Below are positions 8,621 to 17,184 of a stretch of DNA of 64,000 bases, in pieces. The position numbers and the translations under genes are program-made. The stretch comes from Curtobacterium aurantiacum. GTDB lineage: Bacteria; Actinomycetota; Actinomycetes; Actinomycetales; Microbacteriaceae. The number at the start of each line of letters is the position of its first letter. Position 1 is the stretch's first letter. The DNA lies in assembly GCF_018598555.1 (NCBI RefSeq), contig NZ_JAHEWN010000015.1, positions 1-64,000 on the forward strand, in the 5' to 3' direction. The notes under the pieces were generated by a model. The model did no database searches. It saw only the letters and a list, made by a program, of their open reading frames with translations, and was not told where the DNA came from.

Positions 8621-9714
8621 GTCACCGCCTGCTCCTGGTGCTCGCCGCGATCGTCCTCGTGGCGATCGGGGCGGGCTCACTCGTCGCCGCGAACGTCCTC
8701 GGCGCCCAGCGCGTGGCGGACAACGGGCGGGTCGCGGTGCACGAGGAGCCCAGGTCCGACGACCGGCCGGCAGCCGGAGCCGGTCCGTCGGGCGACGAGG
8801 GGCCGTCCGGTGACGAGTACGGGCCCGACGGGGAGTTCCACCGGTTCCGGCTCGGGACGGTGAACGGGGAGCGGCTCACCCCGAACCGGGACGACTTCGC
8901 CGCCCGGACCTCGTCCGACGGCCCGCTGCTGCTGTTCCTGCCGGCGACCCGTTCGCGCCCGGCCGAGTACCAGCGGTTCCTGGCTGCCGCGCTGGCGGAC
9001 GGGTACCACGTGCTCGGACTCGACTACTGGAACCTCGGCCGCACGTTGTCCGGCACCTGCGAGGCGAACGCCCGCTGCTACGGCATGGTGCAGCGGAACC
9101 GTTTCGACGGCACCCGACCGTCCGAGTTCAGCGCCGTCAGCCCGGCCGGGTCCATCGTCTCGCGCTTCCGTGACGCCGTCGCCTACCTCGACGACCACGA
9201 CCCCGACGGTGGCTGGGGCCGGTTCGTGCAGGGCGACGACCGGATCATCTGGAAGGACATCGTCGTGGCCGGTCACTCGCAGGGCGGCGGCGAGGCCGCG
9301 TACATCGCGCACATCCGCAGTGTCCGCGGTGCGCTGATGTTCTCATCGCCGGTCGAGTCCCGCGGCCCGGCGCACGCCGCGTGGATGGACCGACCCGGGA
9401 GGACACCCGTCGACCGCATGTACGCCATCGACGACGTCCGCGACACCTTCGGCCCCCGCATCACCGGTTCGTGGGACGTCCTCGGGCTGAGCGGGGTGAC
9501 CGGCCCGTTCGAGACGGACACCGCACCGCCCCTCGCCGGCGCCGACCCGCACGCGATCCTCACGGACATCGGTGGTGACGGCAAGGCGCACTCCGTGATC
9601 ATCAAGGACTCGACCCCGCTCGGCAGCGACGGGGTGCCCCGGATGCTCCCGCTCTGGCAGTGGATGCTGCAGCGGTTCTCCACAGATCCCGCTGCTCCCT
9701 CCGACCGCTCATAG
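8617..9714 (+). CDS. Membrane-anchored or secreted alpha/beta-hydrolase-like protein
   Basis: A 365-residue protein with an N-terminal hydrophobic segment (LLLVLAAIVLVAIGAGSLVAA, about 5-25). This is either a signal anchor or an uncleaved signal peptide, followed by a disordered Gly/Asp/Pro-rich linker to about residue 70. The extracytoplasmic domain has the strand LLLFLPATRSRP and the nucleophile elbow AGHSQGGGEAAYIA (Gly-x-Ser-x-Gly). A late Asp and His (around GADPHA and GKAHSVI) could complete the triad. CEANARC suggests a disulfide. Family assignment below alpha/beta hydrolase is uncertain: esterase or lipase. Coupling to coaE by ATGA overlap is unusual for an exported enzyme. Confidence 0.75.
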   Translation: MSHRLLLVLAAIVLVAIGAGSLVAANVLGAQRVADNGRVAVHEEPRSDDRPAAGAGPSGDEGPSGDEYGPDGEFHRFRLGTVNGERLTPNRDDFAARTSSDGPLLLFLPATRSRPAEYQRFLAAALADGYHVLGLDYWNLGRTLSGTCEANARCYGMVQRNRFDGTRPSEFSAVSPAGSIVSRFRDAVAYLDDHDPDGGWGRFVQGDDRIIWKDIVVAGHSQGGGEAAYIAHIRSVRGALMFSSPVESRGPAHAAWMDRPGRTPVDRMYAIDDVRDTFGPRITGSWDVLGLSGVTGPFETDTAPPLAGADPHAILTDIGGDGKAHSVIIKDSTPLGSDGVPRMLPLWQWMLQRFSTDPAAPSDRS

Positions 9715-9724
9715 GGTCGCGCAA

Positions 9725-9730
9725 TACGCT
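9725..9730 (+). promoter_or_regulatory. -10 element TACGCT, leaderless promoter of the AMP-ligase gene
   Basis: TACGCT, 6 nt, then GTG at 9737. TAGGGT at 9712-9717 overlaps the previous stop codon and is a second candidate. Confidence 0.55.
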
Positions 9731-9736
9731 TTCTCC

Positions 9737-11233
9737 GTGCAGCCCGTTCGTCACGAACCCGACCTGCGCTCGCTCATCCGGGCCCGTGCGGCCGACGGGG
9801 GCGAGCGCCACTTCCTCGAGGACGCCCGGTCCGGACGCGTCCTCACCTACCGCGTGCTCGACGACGCGGTGACCGCCTGGTCGCGCACCTTCGACGCAAT
9901 CGGCATCGCCCCGTCCGGCGCCGTGCTGGTCGACGTCGGGGACCCACTCGCGTTCGCGGTCGTGCACCTCGGCGCCGTCGCGTCCGGCCGCCGGGCGATC
10001 CCCGTCGACACCGGGCAGCCGACCACCGAGCCCGGCCGTCTCGCCGACCTCATCGGCGGCGCGTCGATGGTCGTGTCGGACCGCGCGGTGGACGCGACCG
10101 TCCCCGGGGCGCCGGCCAGCGGGATCGACCCGGCCACGTTCCTCCCGGCCACCGTCCGTGACGGCGACCTGCCCGCCGTGAGCCCGCACGCACCGGGCGA
10201 GGGCTCCGTCGTGCTCTTCACCTCCGGCTCGACCGGTACCCCCAAGGGCGTCGAACTGCCGGAGACACAGCTCCTGTTCGTCGCCCGGGCCGTCGCGCGG
10301 CACAACCGGCTCACGCCGGACGACCGCGGCTTCAACTCGCTGCCGCTGTTCCACGTCAACGCCGAGGTGGTCGGACTGCTCGCGACCCTCGTGGCGGGCG
10401 CGACGCTCGTCCTCGACCGCCGGTTCCGACGTACCGGGTTCTGGGAGCTGCTGGCGGAACGGCGCATCACCTGGCTGAACGCGGTCCCCGCGGTCCTCGC
10501 GGTCCTTGCGAAGACCGGGCCCCTCGCGTTCCCGCCGGGGTTGCGGTTCGTGCGCAGCGCGTCGGCGCCGCTCCCCGATCCCGTCCGCGCGGCCCTCGGC
10601 GACGTGCCGCTCGTCGTCAGCTGGGGCATGACCGAGGGGGCCTCGCAGATCACCGCGACCCCGCTCGACGAGCCCGCCCGGCCCGGGACCGTCGGGGTGC
10701 CGGTCGGGTCCGAGGTGCAGGTCCGCGGCGAGGACGGCTCGGTGCTGCCCGTCGACGAGGTCGGCGCGCTGTGGGTGCGGGGCGAGGGGATCGTCCGGGG
10801 CTACCTGGGTGGCCGGGCCGCCGAGCGCTTCGACGCGGACGGCTGGCTCCACACCGGCGATGTCGGTTCCGTCGGTGCCGACGGCTGGGTGTCACTCGCC
10901 GGACGCTCCGACGACGTCATCAACCGCGGCGGTGAGAAGGTCTACCCGTCCGAGGTCGAGGACGTCCTGCTCGGCGACCCGCGCGTGCTCGAGGCGGTCG
11001 TCGTCGGTCGCCCCGACGACGTGCTCGGATCCGTGCCGGTCGCCTACGTGATCCCGCAGCCCGACGAACCGGTCGACCCCGCCACCCTCGTCGCCGATCT
11101 CGTGGCGCGGGCCGAAGCTCGGCTGACGCGGTTCCGCCGCCCCGTCGAGGTCATCGTGGTGCCCGACCTCCCGCGTGCGCCGACCGGCAAGGTGCAGCGC
11201 GCGAAGGTCCGGACGATGGCCAGTCCGTCGTGA
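9737..11233 (+). CDS. Class I adenylate-forming enzyme (acyl-CoA synthetase / AMP ligase)
   Basis: A 498-residue ANL-superfamily enzyme that activates a carboxylic acid with ATP to an acyl-adenylate and usually transfers it to CoA. The P-loop-like motif SGSTGTPKG is at residues 163-171. WGMTEGASQITATP is motif A5. LHTGDVGSVGADGWVSLAGRSDD gives the A7/A8 Asp and hinge, and APTGKVQRAKV carries the catalytic C-terminal Lys. The acid substrate is not predictable. The gene ends in a GTGA overlap with a membrane acyltransferase, so the two may activate and transfer the same acyl group (inference). Confidence 0.88.
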   Translation: MQPVRHEPDLRSLIRARAADGGERHFLEDARSGRVLTYRVLDDAVTAWSRTFDAIGIAPSGAVLVDVGDPLAFAVVHLGAVASGRRAIPVDTGQPTTEPGRLADLIGGASMVVSDRAVDATVPGAPASGIDPATFLPATVRDGDLPAVSPHAPGEGSVVLFTSGSTGTPKGVELPETQLLFVARAVARHNRLTPDDRGFNSLPLFHVNAEVVGLLATLVAGATLVLDRRFRRTGFWELLAERRITWLNAVPAVLAVLAKTGPLAFPPGLRFVRSASAPLPDPVRAALGDVPLVVSWGMTEGASQITATPLDEPARPGTVGVPVGSEVQVRGEDGSVLPVDEVGALWVRGEGIVRGYLGGRAAERFDADGWLHTGDVGSVGADGWVSLAGRSDDVINRGGEKVYPSEVEDVLLGDPRVLEAVVVGRPDDVLGSVPVAYVIPQPDEPVDPATLVADLVARAEARLTRFRRPVEVIVVPDLPRAPTGKVQRAKVRTMASPS

Positions 11234-12444
11234 CCGGACCGTCGTCCGCGCTCTCGACGGCGGACGCCGGCCGGAGCGCCGGCACTGGGGTACAGACGCC
11301 GACACGGACCGCCGAGGGCAAGCCGCGGCACCTGTACGAGGTCGACGTGCTGCGCATCCTCACGTTCGCGTGCGTCATCGGGGTGCACACCACGAGCCAC
11401 ACCGCAGCCACCGACGACGTCGGGCTGAACGCGCTGCTCGCCCTGCTCCACTTCACGCGGCTGGTCTTCTTCTCGCTGACCGCGTTCGTGCTCGTCTACA
11501 GCTACACGTTGCGCCCGCGGCCGATGGCGCAGTTCTGGCCGAAGCGCTTCCTGCTCGTCGGCGTGCCGTACCTGGCGTGGTCGTTCGTCTACGTGGCATC
11601 GGCCTGGCTGCTCAGCCAGACCCGACGCGGTGACGTCCCCGACCTGGTGCGGACCGCGGCCGAGGGCATCGTGACCGGGACGTCGTGGTACCACCTGTAC
11701 TTCCTGCTCGTGACGATGCAGGTGTACCTGCTCCTCCCGGTGATCGTGTGGTTGGTACGACGCACCCGCGGGCACCACGTCACGGTGCTGGTCGTCGCCC
11801 TCGTCGTGCAGCTGGTGGTCTTCGCCGGGTACAAGTACTTCCCGGCGAGTGACGCCTGGATGCACGGGTACCAGAAGCAGTTCTTCTTCTCGTACGTCTT
11901 CTTCATCGTCTCGGGAGCGATCGCCGCCGACCACGCGGACGCCTTCCTGCGGTTCGTCCGGGTCCACCGGCGCGCGGTGCTCTGGGCGTTCGCCGGCGTC
12001 GGCGGGCTGACCCTCGGCGGGTGGGCGCTGCAGGTGGGGCTCGGCCAGTCGCTCTACGCAGCCGGCACGCCGCTGCAGCCGATGCAGGTGATCTGGAGCA
12101 CCGCCGTGTTCGTCGGCTTCCTGGCGATCGGTGCCGCGTGGGCCGACCGACGTCGGGCAGGCAGCCGGATCGCCCGCTTCGTCGACTACGCGTCCGATCG
12201 GTCGTTCGGCATCTTCCTGAGTCACCCGTTCATGATCTGGGTCCTGCTGTACGGCGACAGCTGGCTCGAGGCCGTGGTGCCGCGGCCGTGGCTCACCCTG
12301 GTGACCTACCTGCTCGTGCTGGTGCTGTCGGTCGCCGTGACCGAGCTGTTCCGGTGGACCCCGCTCAGCGTGCCGCTGACCGGGCGTCCCTCGCTCGCCT
12401 CGCGCGGGCAGCGCGCGGCGCGGGCGCGTCGCGCCGACCGCTGA
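11230..12444 (+). CDS. Acyltransferase 3 family integral membrane protein
   Basis: A 404-residue polytopic protein of the Acyltransferase 3 (OafA/YrhL/WecH-like) family with about ten hydrophobic segments. The family N-terminal signature YEVDVLRILTFACVIGVHTTSH begins near residue 36 and carries the conserved R and catalytic-type His. It is followed by FSLTAFVLVYSY and later SFGIFLSHPFMIWVLL. Such enzymes O-acylate sugars, cell-wall polymers or lipids at the membrane. The GTG start overlaps the ligase stop, giving tight coupling. The N-terminal 35 residues are polar and disordered. Confidence 0.86.
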   Translation: MTGPSSALSTADAGRSAGTGVQTPTRTAEGKPRHLYEVDVLRILTFACVIGVHTTSHTAATDDVGLNALLALLHFTRLVFFSLTAFVLVYSYTLRPRPMAQFWPKRFLLVGVPYLAWSFVYVASAWLLSQTRRGDVPDLVRTAAEGIVTGTSWYHLYFLLVTMQVYLLLPVIVWLVRRTRGHHVTVLVVALVVQLVVFAGYKYFPASDAWMHGYQKQFFFSYVFFIVSGAIAADHADAFLRFVRVHRRAVLWAFAGVGGLTLGGWALQVGLGQSLYAAGTPLQPMQVIWSTAVFVGFLAIGAAWADRRRAGSRIARFVDYASDRSFGIFLSHPFMIWVLLYGDSWLEAVVPRPWLTLVTYLLVLVLSVAVTELFRWTPLSVPLTGRPSLASRGQRAARARRADR

Positions 12445-12466
12445 GCGCTCGCACGGCGCAGCTCTC

Positions 12467-12527
12467 GTGCGAGGTTCCGTTCGTCGTGCGATGGCGGCTC
12501 CGCCGCACGGAGTCCGGAACCTCGCAC
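12467..12527. repeat. Inverted repeat with GAGGTTCC/GGAACCTC arms
   Basis: Thirteen-bp perfect arms GTGCGAGGTTCCG (12467-12479) and CGGAACCTCGCAC (12515-12527) flank 35 nt. The spacer itself holds a small GGCGG/CCGCC hairpin. It lies just after the acyltransferase stop. The same GAGGTTCC core recurs at 28482-28578. Confidence 0.8.
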
Positions 12528-12564
12528 CAGCCGTGCGCGTGCGGCGCGGTGGACCCGTGGCGGG

Positions 12565-12610
12565 GCGGTCTGGAGGCGCGGGGCGGGCCCGACCCGGGCC
12601 TCCAGACCGC
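12565..12610. terminator. Bidirectional terminator between the acyltransferase and the MFS gene
   Basis: Perfect 13-bp arms GCGGTCTGGAGGC and GCCTCCAGACCGC enclose 20 nt of G/C-rich sequence that can also pair. It sits between two convergent genes and shares the GGAGGC...GCCTCC core of the dispersed palindrome family. Confidence 0.7.
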
Positions 12611-12657
12611 GCGTGCGGACCACCAGGGCACGGCACACGTCCCGTGCGCACCGCGCG

Positions 12658-13986
12658 TCAGGCCGAGCGCTGCTCGGCCTTCGGGGTGCCGATCTCGAGC
12701 ACGCCGTCCGTCGACGTCAGCCGCTGTGGCTTCATGAACCAGGCGACGACGGCAGCGGCCCCGAGCAGGACGCAGGAGAGCGCGAAGGGCAGCTGCCATC
12801 CGGAGGCGTCGATGAGCAGGCCGAAGACCACCGGGGAGACCACACCCGCGATCCCGAACCCGGTGTTCATGAAGCCGGAGGCCGTGCCGGACCACTGCGG
12901 TGCGACGTCCATCGGGATCGCCCAGAGGTTGGCGTTGCAGAGCTCGAGGAAGAAGAACGACAGGGCGAGCGAGACCGTTGCGACGAGCAGGCCCTGGCCG
13001 ACCACGAGCGGGATGAGGCAGAGCAGCGAGCCGCCGAGGCCGATCACCAGGATCACCCGTCGAGCGTTCCGGGTGTCCCCGCCGCGGTGGATGATCCGGT
13101 CGCTGAGCATCCCGCCGACGGTGTCCCCGACGACACCGGCGAGCAGGATGAGGGTGGTGAAGAGCGCGAAGTCGGCGATCTCGAGTCCGTAGGTCGAACT
13201 GAGGAACGTCGGCAGCCACGTGAGGAACACCCAGAGGGTCCACCCGTAGCCGAAGTCGACGAACGTGACCGGCAGGATCTGCTTCGCCATCTGCCGCCAC
13301 GGCACCGGGGGACGGGTCGCCCGGGTCTCGACCGGCGGGAGCTCGGCGAGTTCGACCTGCGTGATGCCCTTCGCGGACTCGGGCTTGTCGCGGAACCAGA
13401 CGAACCAGACGATCGCCCACGCCAGGGAGAGCACCGCGGTGGCGAAGAACGCCCAGCGCCAACTCCCCGTCGCGCCGATCACCCACGCGACGATGAGCGG
13501 GGCCAGGGCGTTCCCGAGTCGCGCCGCCGAGTGCACGACGCCCTGGGCGAAGCCGTTCCGGTCACGGGGGATCCACCGGCTCATCGCCTGGGTCGCGGTC
13601 GGGAACGCGGCGGCCTCGCTGAGTCCGAGGAGCGCCCGCGCGGCGAAGAGGGTCCAGAAACCGACGGCGAACCCGGTCCAGAGCGTGGCGACGCCCCAGA
13701 TCACCGTGATGACGAAGAGCGCCCTCCGCGGACCGAACTTCTCGCTGATGGTGCCCCCGAACACCTGCAGCAGGGCGTACGGCAGCGAGAACGCGGAGAC
13801 GATGAGCCCCGCGGTGGCCTCGTTGAAGCCGAACTCCTCGGTGATGTGCGGCAGGGCGGTGGAGATGTTCGTCCGGTCGATGTACGAGATCGCGTACATG
13901 AAGCAGAGCAGGACGAGCACGCGGCCGCGGATGCGTCCGCGGAACGGGGTGCCCTTGGACGGTGCGGCCGGGGTCGCCGTGGTCAT
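12658..13986 (-). CDS. MFS transporter, anion:cation symporter type
   Basis: A 442-residue transporter with twelve predicted membrane segments. The start FMYAISYIDRTNISTALPHI (about residues 33-52) is characteristic of the ACS branch of the major facilitator family (galactonate, glucarate and phthalate carriers). KFGPRRALFVITVIWG is the loop 2-3 motif and WRWAFFATAVLSLAWAIVWF is helix 6. The likely role is uptake of a small organic or sugar acid with protons. No catabolic gene or regulator lies beside it. It diverges from uvrB. AGAGG 4 nt upstream of the ATG serves as the ribosome binding site. ACGGT(N7)ACCGT at 14036-14052 near its presumed promoter is a weak operator candidate. Confidence 0.85.
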   Translation of the reverse strand: MTTATPAAPSKGTPFRGRIRGRVLVLLCFMYAISYIDRTNISTALPHITEEFGFNEATAGLIVSAFSLPYALLQVFGGTISEKFGPRRALFVITVIWGVATLWTGFAVGFWTLFAARALLGLSEAAAFPTATQAMSRWIPRDRNGFAQGVVHSAARLGNALAPLIVAWVIGATGSWRWAFFATAVLSLAWAIVWFVWFRDKPESAKGITQVELAELPPVETRATRPPVPWRQMAKQILPVTFVDFGYGWTLWVFLTWLPTFLSSTYGLEIADFALFTTLILLAGVVGDTVGGMLSDRIIHRGGDTRNARRVILVIGLGGSLLCLIPLVVGQGLLVATVSLALSFFFLELCNANLWAIPMDVAPQWSGTASGFMNTGFGIAGVVSPVVFGLLIDASGWQLPFALSCVLLGAAAVVAWFMKPQRLTSTDGVLEIGTPKAEQRSA

Positions 13987-14131
13987 GAGGCCTCTTCGGG
14001 GGAGTGGGAAGGAGTCGGGGTGCTGAACAGATCGGACGGTATGCCTGACCGTTAGCAGTGGACTTGGAGCCTGCTTGCAGCGGACAATACGCCCAGGGCG
14101 AGCAACGTCCTCCCGTGTCAGGGGTGCCGAC

Positions 14132-14137
14132 TACCGT
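14132..14137 (+). promoter_or_regulatory. -10 element TACCGT, leaderless promoter of uvrB
   Basis: TACCGT, 7 nt, then ATG at 14145. No LexA-type palindrome is evident in the 158-bp divergent region. Confidence 0.55.
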
Positions 14138-14144
14138 TGTGCCC

Positions 14145-16229
14145 ATGGGTGTTGCGATCGAACCGACCCGAGCGGTGCGTCCGTTCGAGGTCATCAGCGA
14201 GTACTCGCCGAGCGGCGACCAGCCCGCGGCCATCGCCGAACTCGCCGGGCGGATCAACGCCGGTGAGACCGACGTCGTGCTGCTCGGTGCGACCGGTACC
14301 GGCAAGTCGGCGACGACGGCGTGGCTCATCGAGCAGGTGCAGCGGCCGACGCTCGTGCTCGCGCACAACAAGACCCTCGCGGCGCAGCTCGCGAACGAGT
14401 TCCGCAGCCTGATGCCGAACAACGCGGTCGAGTACTTCGTCTCGTACTACGACTACTACCAGCCAGAGGCGTACGTCCCGCAGACGGACACGTTCATCGA
14501 GAAGGACTCCTCCGTCAACGCCGAGGTCGAACGCCTCCGGCACTCGACGACGAACTCGCTGCTCAGCCGTCGGGACACCGTGGTGGTGTCGACCGTGTCG
14601 TGCATCTACGGTCTCGGCACCCCTGAGCAGTACATGAACGCCTCGGTCGCGCTCCACGTCGGTCAGACGATCTCGCGCGACCAGCTCGTCCGCAAGTTCG
14701 TCGCCATGCAGTACCAGCGCAACGACGTCGACTTCGCCCGCGGCACCTTCCGTGTGCGCGGCGACACCATCGAGATCATCCCGATGTACGAAGAGCACGC
14801 GATCCGCATCGAGATGTTCGGTGACGAGATCGAAGCGCTCTCCTCGCTGCACCCCCTCACCGGCAACGTCATCGACGACCTGCCCGCCGTCTCGATCTTC
14901 CCGGCATCGCACTACGTCGCCGACACCGACGTGATGCACCGGGCGATCGTCTCCATCAAGGAAGAACTCGCGGAGCGGCTCGCCGAGCTCGAGGGCCAGG
15001 GCAAGCTGCTCGAAGCGCAGCGCCTCCGCATGCGCACGACGTTCGACATCGAGATGATGGAGCAGATCGGCTTCTGCTCCGGCATCGAGAACTACTCGCG
15101 CCACATGGACGGCCGTGGGCCGGGCGAAGCACCGCACTGCCTCATCGACTACTTCCCGGACGACTTCCTCATCGTCATCGACGAGTCGCACGTCACCGTG
15201 CCGCAGATCGGCGCGATGTACGAAGGCGACGCCTCCCGCAAGCGGACCCTCGTCGAGCACGGTTTCCGCCTGCCCAGCGCGATGGACAACCGTCCGCTGA
15301 AGTGGGAAGAGTTCCTCGAGCGCGTCGGGCAGAAGGTCTACCTGTCGGCCACCCCGGGCCGCTACGAGCTCGGTGTCACCGACAGCGTGGTGGAGCAGAT
15401 CATCCGCCCGACCGGCCTGATCGACCCCGAGATCGTGGTGAAGCCGAGCGACGGCCAGATCGACGACCTGCTCGAGGAGATCAAGCAGCGCGTCGAGAAG
15501 GACGAGCGCGTCCTCGTCACGACGCTCACCAAGCGCATGGCCGAGGAGCTCACCGACTTCCTCGGGAACGCCGGCGTGCGCGTCCGGTACCTGCACTCCG
15601 ACGTCGACACCCTCAAGCGCGTCGAACTGCTCACCGAGCTGCGGCAGGGCGTGTACGACGTCCTCGTGGGCATCAACCTGCTGCGTGAGGGCCTCGACCT
15701 GCCCGAGGTGTCGCTCGTCGCGATCCTCGACGCCGACAAGGAAGGCTTCCTCCGCTCGTCGACGTCCCTGATCCAGACGATCGGCCGCGCTGCCCGCAAC
15801 GTCTCGGGGCAGGTGCTCATGTACGCCGACAAGATGACCGACTCGATGAAGACCGCGATCGAGGAGACCGATCGCCGTCGCGAGAAGCAGGTCGCGTACA
15901 ACCTGGAGCGCGGCATCGACCCGCAGCCGCTGCGCAAGAAGATCGCCGACATCACCGAGGTGCTGCAGCGCGAGAACGACGACACGAAGGCGCTGCTGCA
16001 GGGCCGCCCCGGGACCGATGGTCGTCGGTCACCGACGCCGAACCTCAAGCGAGGGGGCATCGCCGGCGAGGGCGCCACGCAGCTCGGTGCCACCATCGCC
16101 GACCTCAACGACCAGATGCTGCAGGCAGCCGCCGAACTGAAGTTCGAGCTCGCCGCCCGCCTGCGCGACGAGGTGCAGGACCTGAAGAAGGCCCTGCGGC
16201 AGATGGAGTCCGCCGGGCATGTCAGCTGA
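14145..16229 (+). CDS. uvrB: Excinuclease ABC subunit B
   Basis: A 694-residue helicase-like damage-verification subunit of nucleotide excision repair. Walker A GATGTGKS is at residues 48-55. The beta-hairpin region contains [20 protein letters not shown], which inserts between DNA strands. [17 protein letters not shown] holds the DESH box. Helicase motifs [20 protein letters not shown] and QTIGRAARN follow. The C-terminal UVR motif is [21 protein letters not shown], which contacts UvrC. I start at ATG 14145. Upstream in-frame codons (to 14058) would add 29 residues unlike the family and lie beyond the -10 element. Confidence 0.98.
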   Translation: MGVAIEPTRAVRPFEVISEYSPSGDQPAAIAELAGRINAGETDVVLLGATGTGKSATTAWLIEQVQRPTLVLAHNKTLAAQLANEFRSLMPNNAVEYFVSYYDYYQPEAYVPQTDTFIEKDSSVNAEVERLRHSTTNSLLSRRDTVVVSTVSCIYGLGTPEQYMNASVALHVGQTISRDQLVRKFVAMQYQRNDVDFARGTFRVRGDTIEIIPMYEEHAIRIEMFGDEIEALSSLHPLTGNVIDDLPAVSIFPASHYVADTDVMHRAIVSIKEELAERLAELEGQGKLLEAQRLRMRTTFDIEMMEQIGFCSGIENYSRHMDGRGPGEAPHCLIDYFPDDFLIVIDESHVTVPQIGAMYEGDASRKRTLVEHGFRLPSAMDNRPLKWEEFLERVGQKVYLSATPGRYELGVTDSVVEQIIRPTGLIDPEIVVKPSDGQIDDLLEEIKQRVEKDERVLVTTLTKRMAEELTDFLGNAGVRVRYLHSDVDTLKRVELLTELRQGVYDVLVGINLLREGLDLPEVSLVAILDADKEGFLRSSTSLIQTIGRAARNVSGQVLMYADKMTDSMKTAIEETDRRREKQVAYNLERGIDPQPLRKKIADITEVLQRENDDTKALLQGRPGTDGRRSPTPNLKRGGIAGEGATQLGATIADLNDQMLQAAAELKFELAARLRDEVQDLKKALRQMESAGHVS

Positions 16230-17136
16230 TGACCGTCGTACGGTCGTCGTCACCGGTGCGAGCGCCGGCCTCGGCTACCACGCTGCCGAGCAGCTGGCAG
16301 CGGCCGGGCACCGCGTCGTGCTCGCGACCCGTGACGGGGATCGGGCGGCGTCGGCCGAGCGCAGCATCCGCCGCCACGTCGACGGTGCGTCGCTCGCCCA
16401 CGTGCACCTCGACCTCGCCGACCTCGACTCGGTCCACGCTGCCGCCGACGAGCTCGCCGTGCTCGAACCCGACGGCGTCGACGCCGTCGTCAACAACGCC
16501 GGTGTCGTCGGGTCGTCCACCCGAGGGAGCACGGCCCAGGGCACGGAGCTGCAGATCGGCACGAACCACCTCGGGCACTTCGCCTGGACCGGCCTGGTCC
16601 TGCCCCTGCTCGAACGGCGCGCCGGCCGTGTCGTGCACCTCGGGTCGATCGCCCACCGGTTCGCGCGCCTCGACCCGGTCGACCCGCTCGGGGTCGGCCG
16701 GTACTCGAACCACCGCCAGTACGCACGCAGCAAGCTCGCCGTGATGCTGTTCGGGTTCGAGCTCGCCGAACGCCTTGCCGACTCGGGTTCGTCGGTGTCG
16801 AGCGTCGTCGCGCACCCCGGTCTGTCGCTCGAGCGCCTCTCACCCGCCCGTCCGGACATCGCGCCCAGCCGACCGGAGCCGTCGTGGATCCGTCCGCCGC
16901 AGCGGCTGGCCGCCCAGGGCAAGGACGTCGGTGCACAGCCGCTCGTGCACGCAGCCGTCGGCACCGACGTCCGTTCGGGGGAGTACTGGGGCCCGGCCGG
17001 CCGGATGCAACTGCGCGGGCCCGCAGCGGTCGTCCGCGCCGAGCCGCGGGCGCACGACCGCACCGCCGCTGCCCGGCTCTGGGCCGCCAGCGAGCAGGCC
17101 TCGGGCGTCGCGTTCGCTCTCGACGCACTCGTCTGA
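16219..17136 (+). CDS. Short-chain dehydrogenase/reductase
   Basis: A 305-residue SDR of the retinol-dehydrogenase/WWOX-like branch. The cofactor loop TGASAGLG is at residues 12-19, NNAG at 92-95, catalytic Ser143 (HLGSIAH), and Tyr168/Lys172 in YARSK. Basic residues after the second strand (ATRDGDR) suggest NADP(H). The ATG overlaps the end of uvrB by 11 nt, so it is translated from the same message between uvrB and uvrA. There is no obvious link to DNA repair. The substrate is unknown. Confidence 0.88.
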   Translation: MSADDRRTVVVTGASAGLGYHAAEQLAAAGHRVVLATRDGDRAASAERSIRRHVDGASLAHVHLDLADLDSVHAAADELAVLEPDGVDAVVNNAGVVGSSTRGSTAQGTELQIGTNHLGHFAWTGLVLPLLERRAGRVVHLGSIAHRFARLDPVDPLGVGRYSNHRQYARSKLAVMLFGFELAERLADSGSSVSSVVAHPGLSLERLSPARPDIAPSRPEPSWIRPPQRLAAQGKDVGAQPLVHAAVGTDVRSGEYWGPAGRMQLRGPAAVVRAEPRAHDRTAAARLWAASEQASGVAFALDALV

Positions 17137-17170
17137 CCCTCCCTCCCGGCCGAATGTCGGTGCGGCTTCG

Positions 17171-17176
17171 TAGAAT
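17171..17176 (+). promoter_or_regulatory. -10-like TAGAAT, 8 nt before uvrA
   Basis: TAGAAT, 8 nt, then ATG at 17185. The spacing is one or two bases longer than at most other leaderless candidates here. No Shine-Dalgarno is visible. Confidence 0.5.
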
Positions 17177-17184
17177 CGACGGCG

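Noticed and set aside
14036-14052. ACGGT-N7-ACCGT as an operator for the MFS transporter.
   Set aside because: Arms of 5 bp are expected often in GC-rich DNA. No regulator gene lies nearby. Noted only within the transporter entry.
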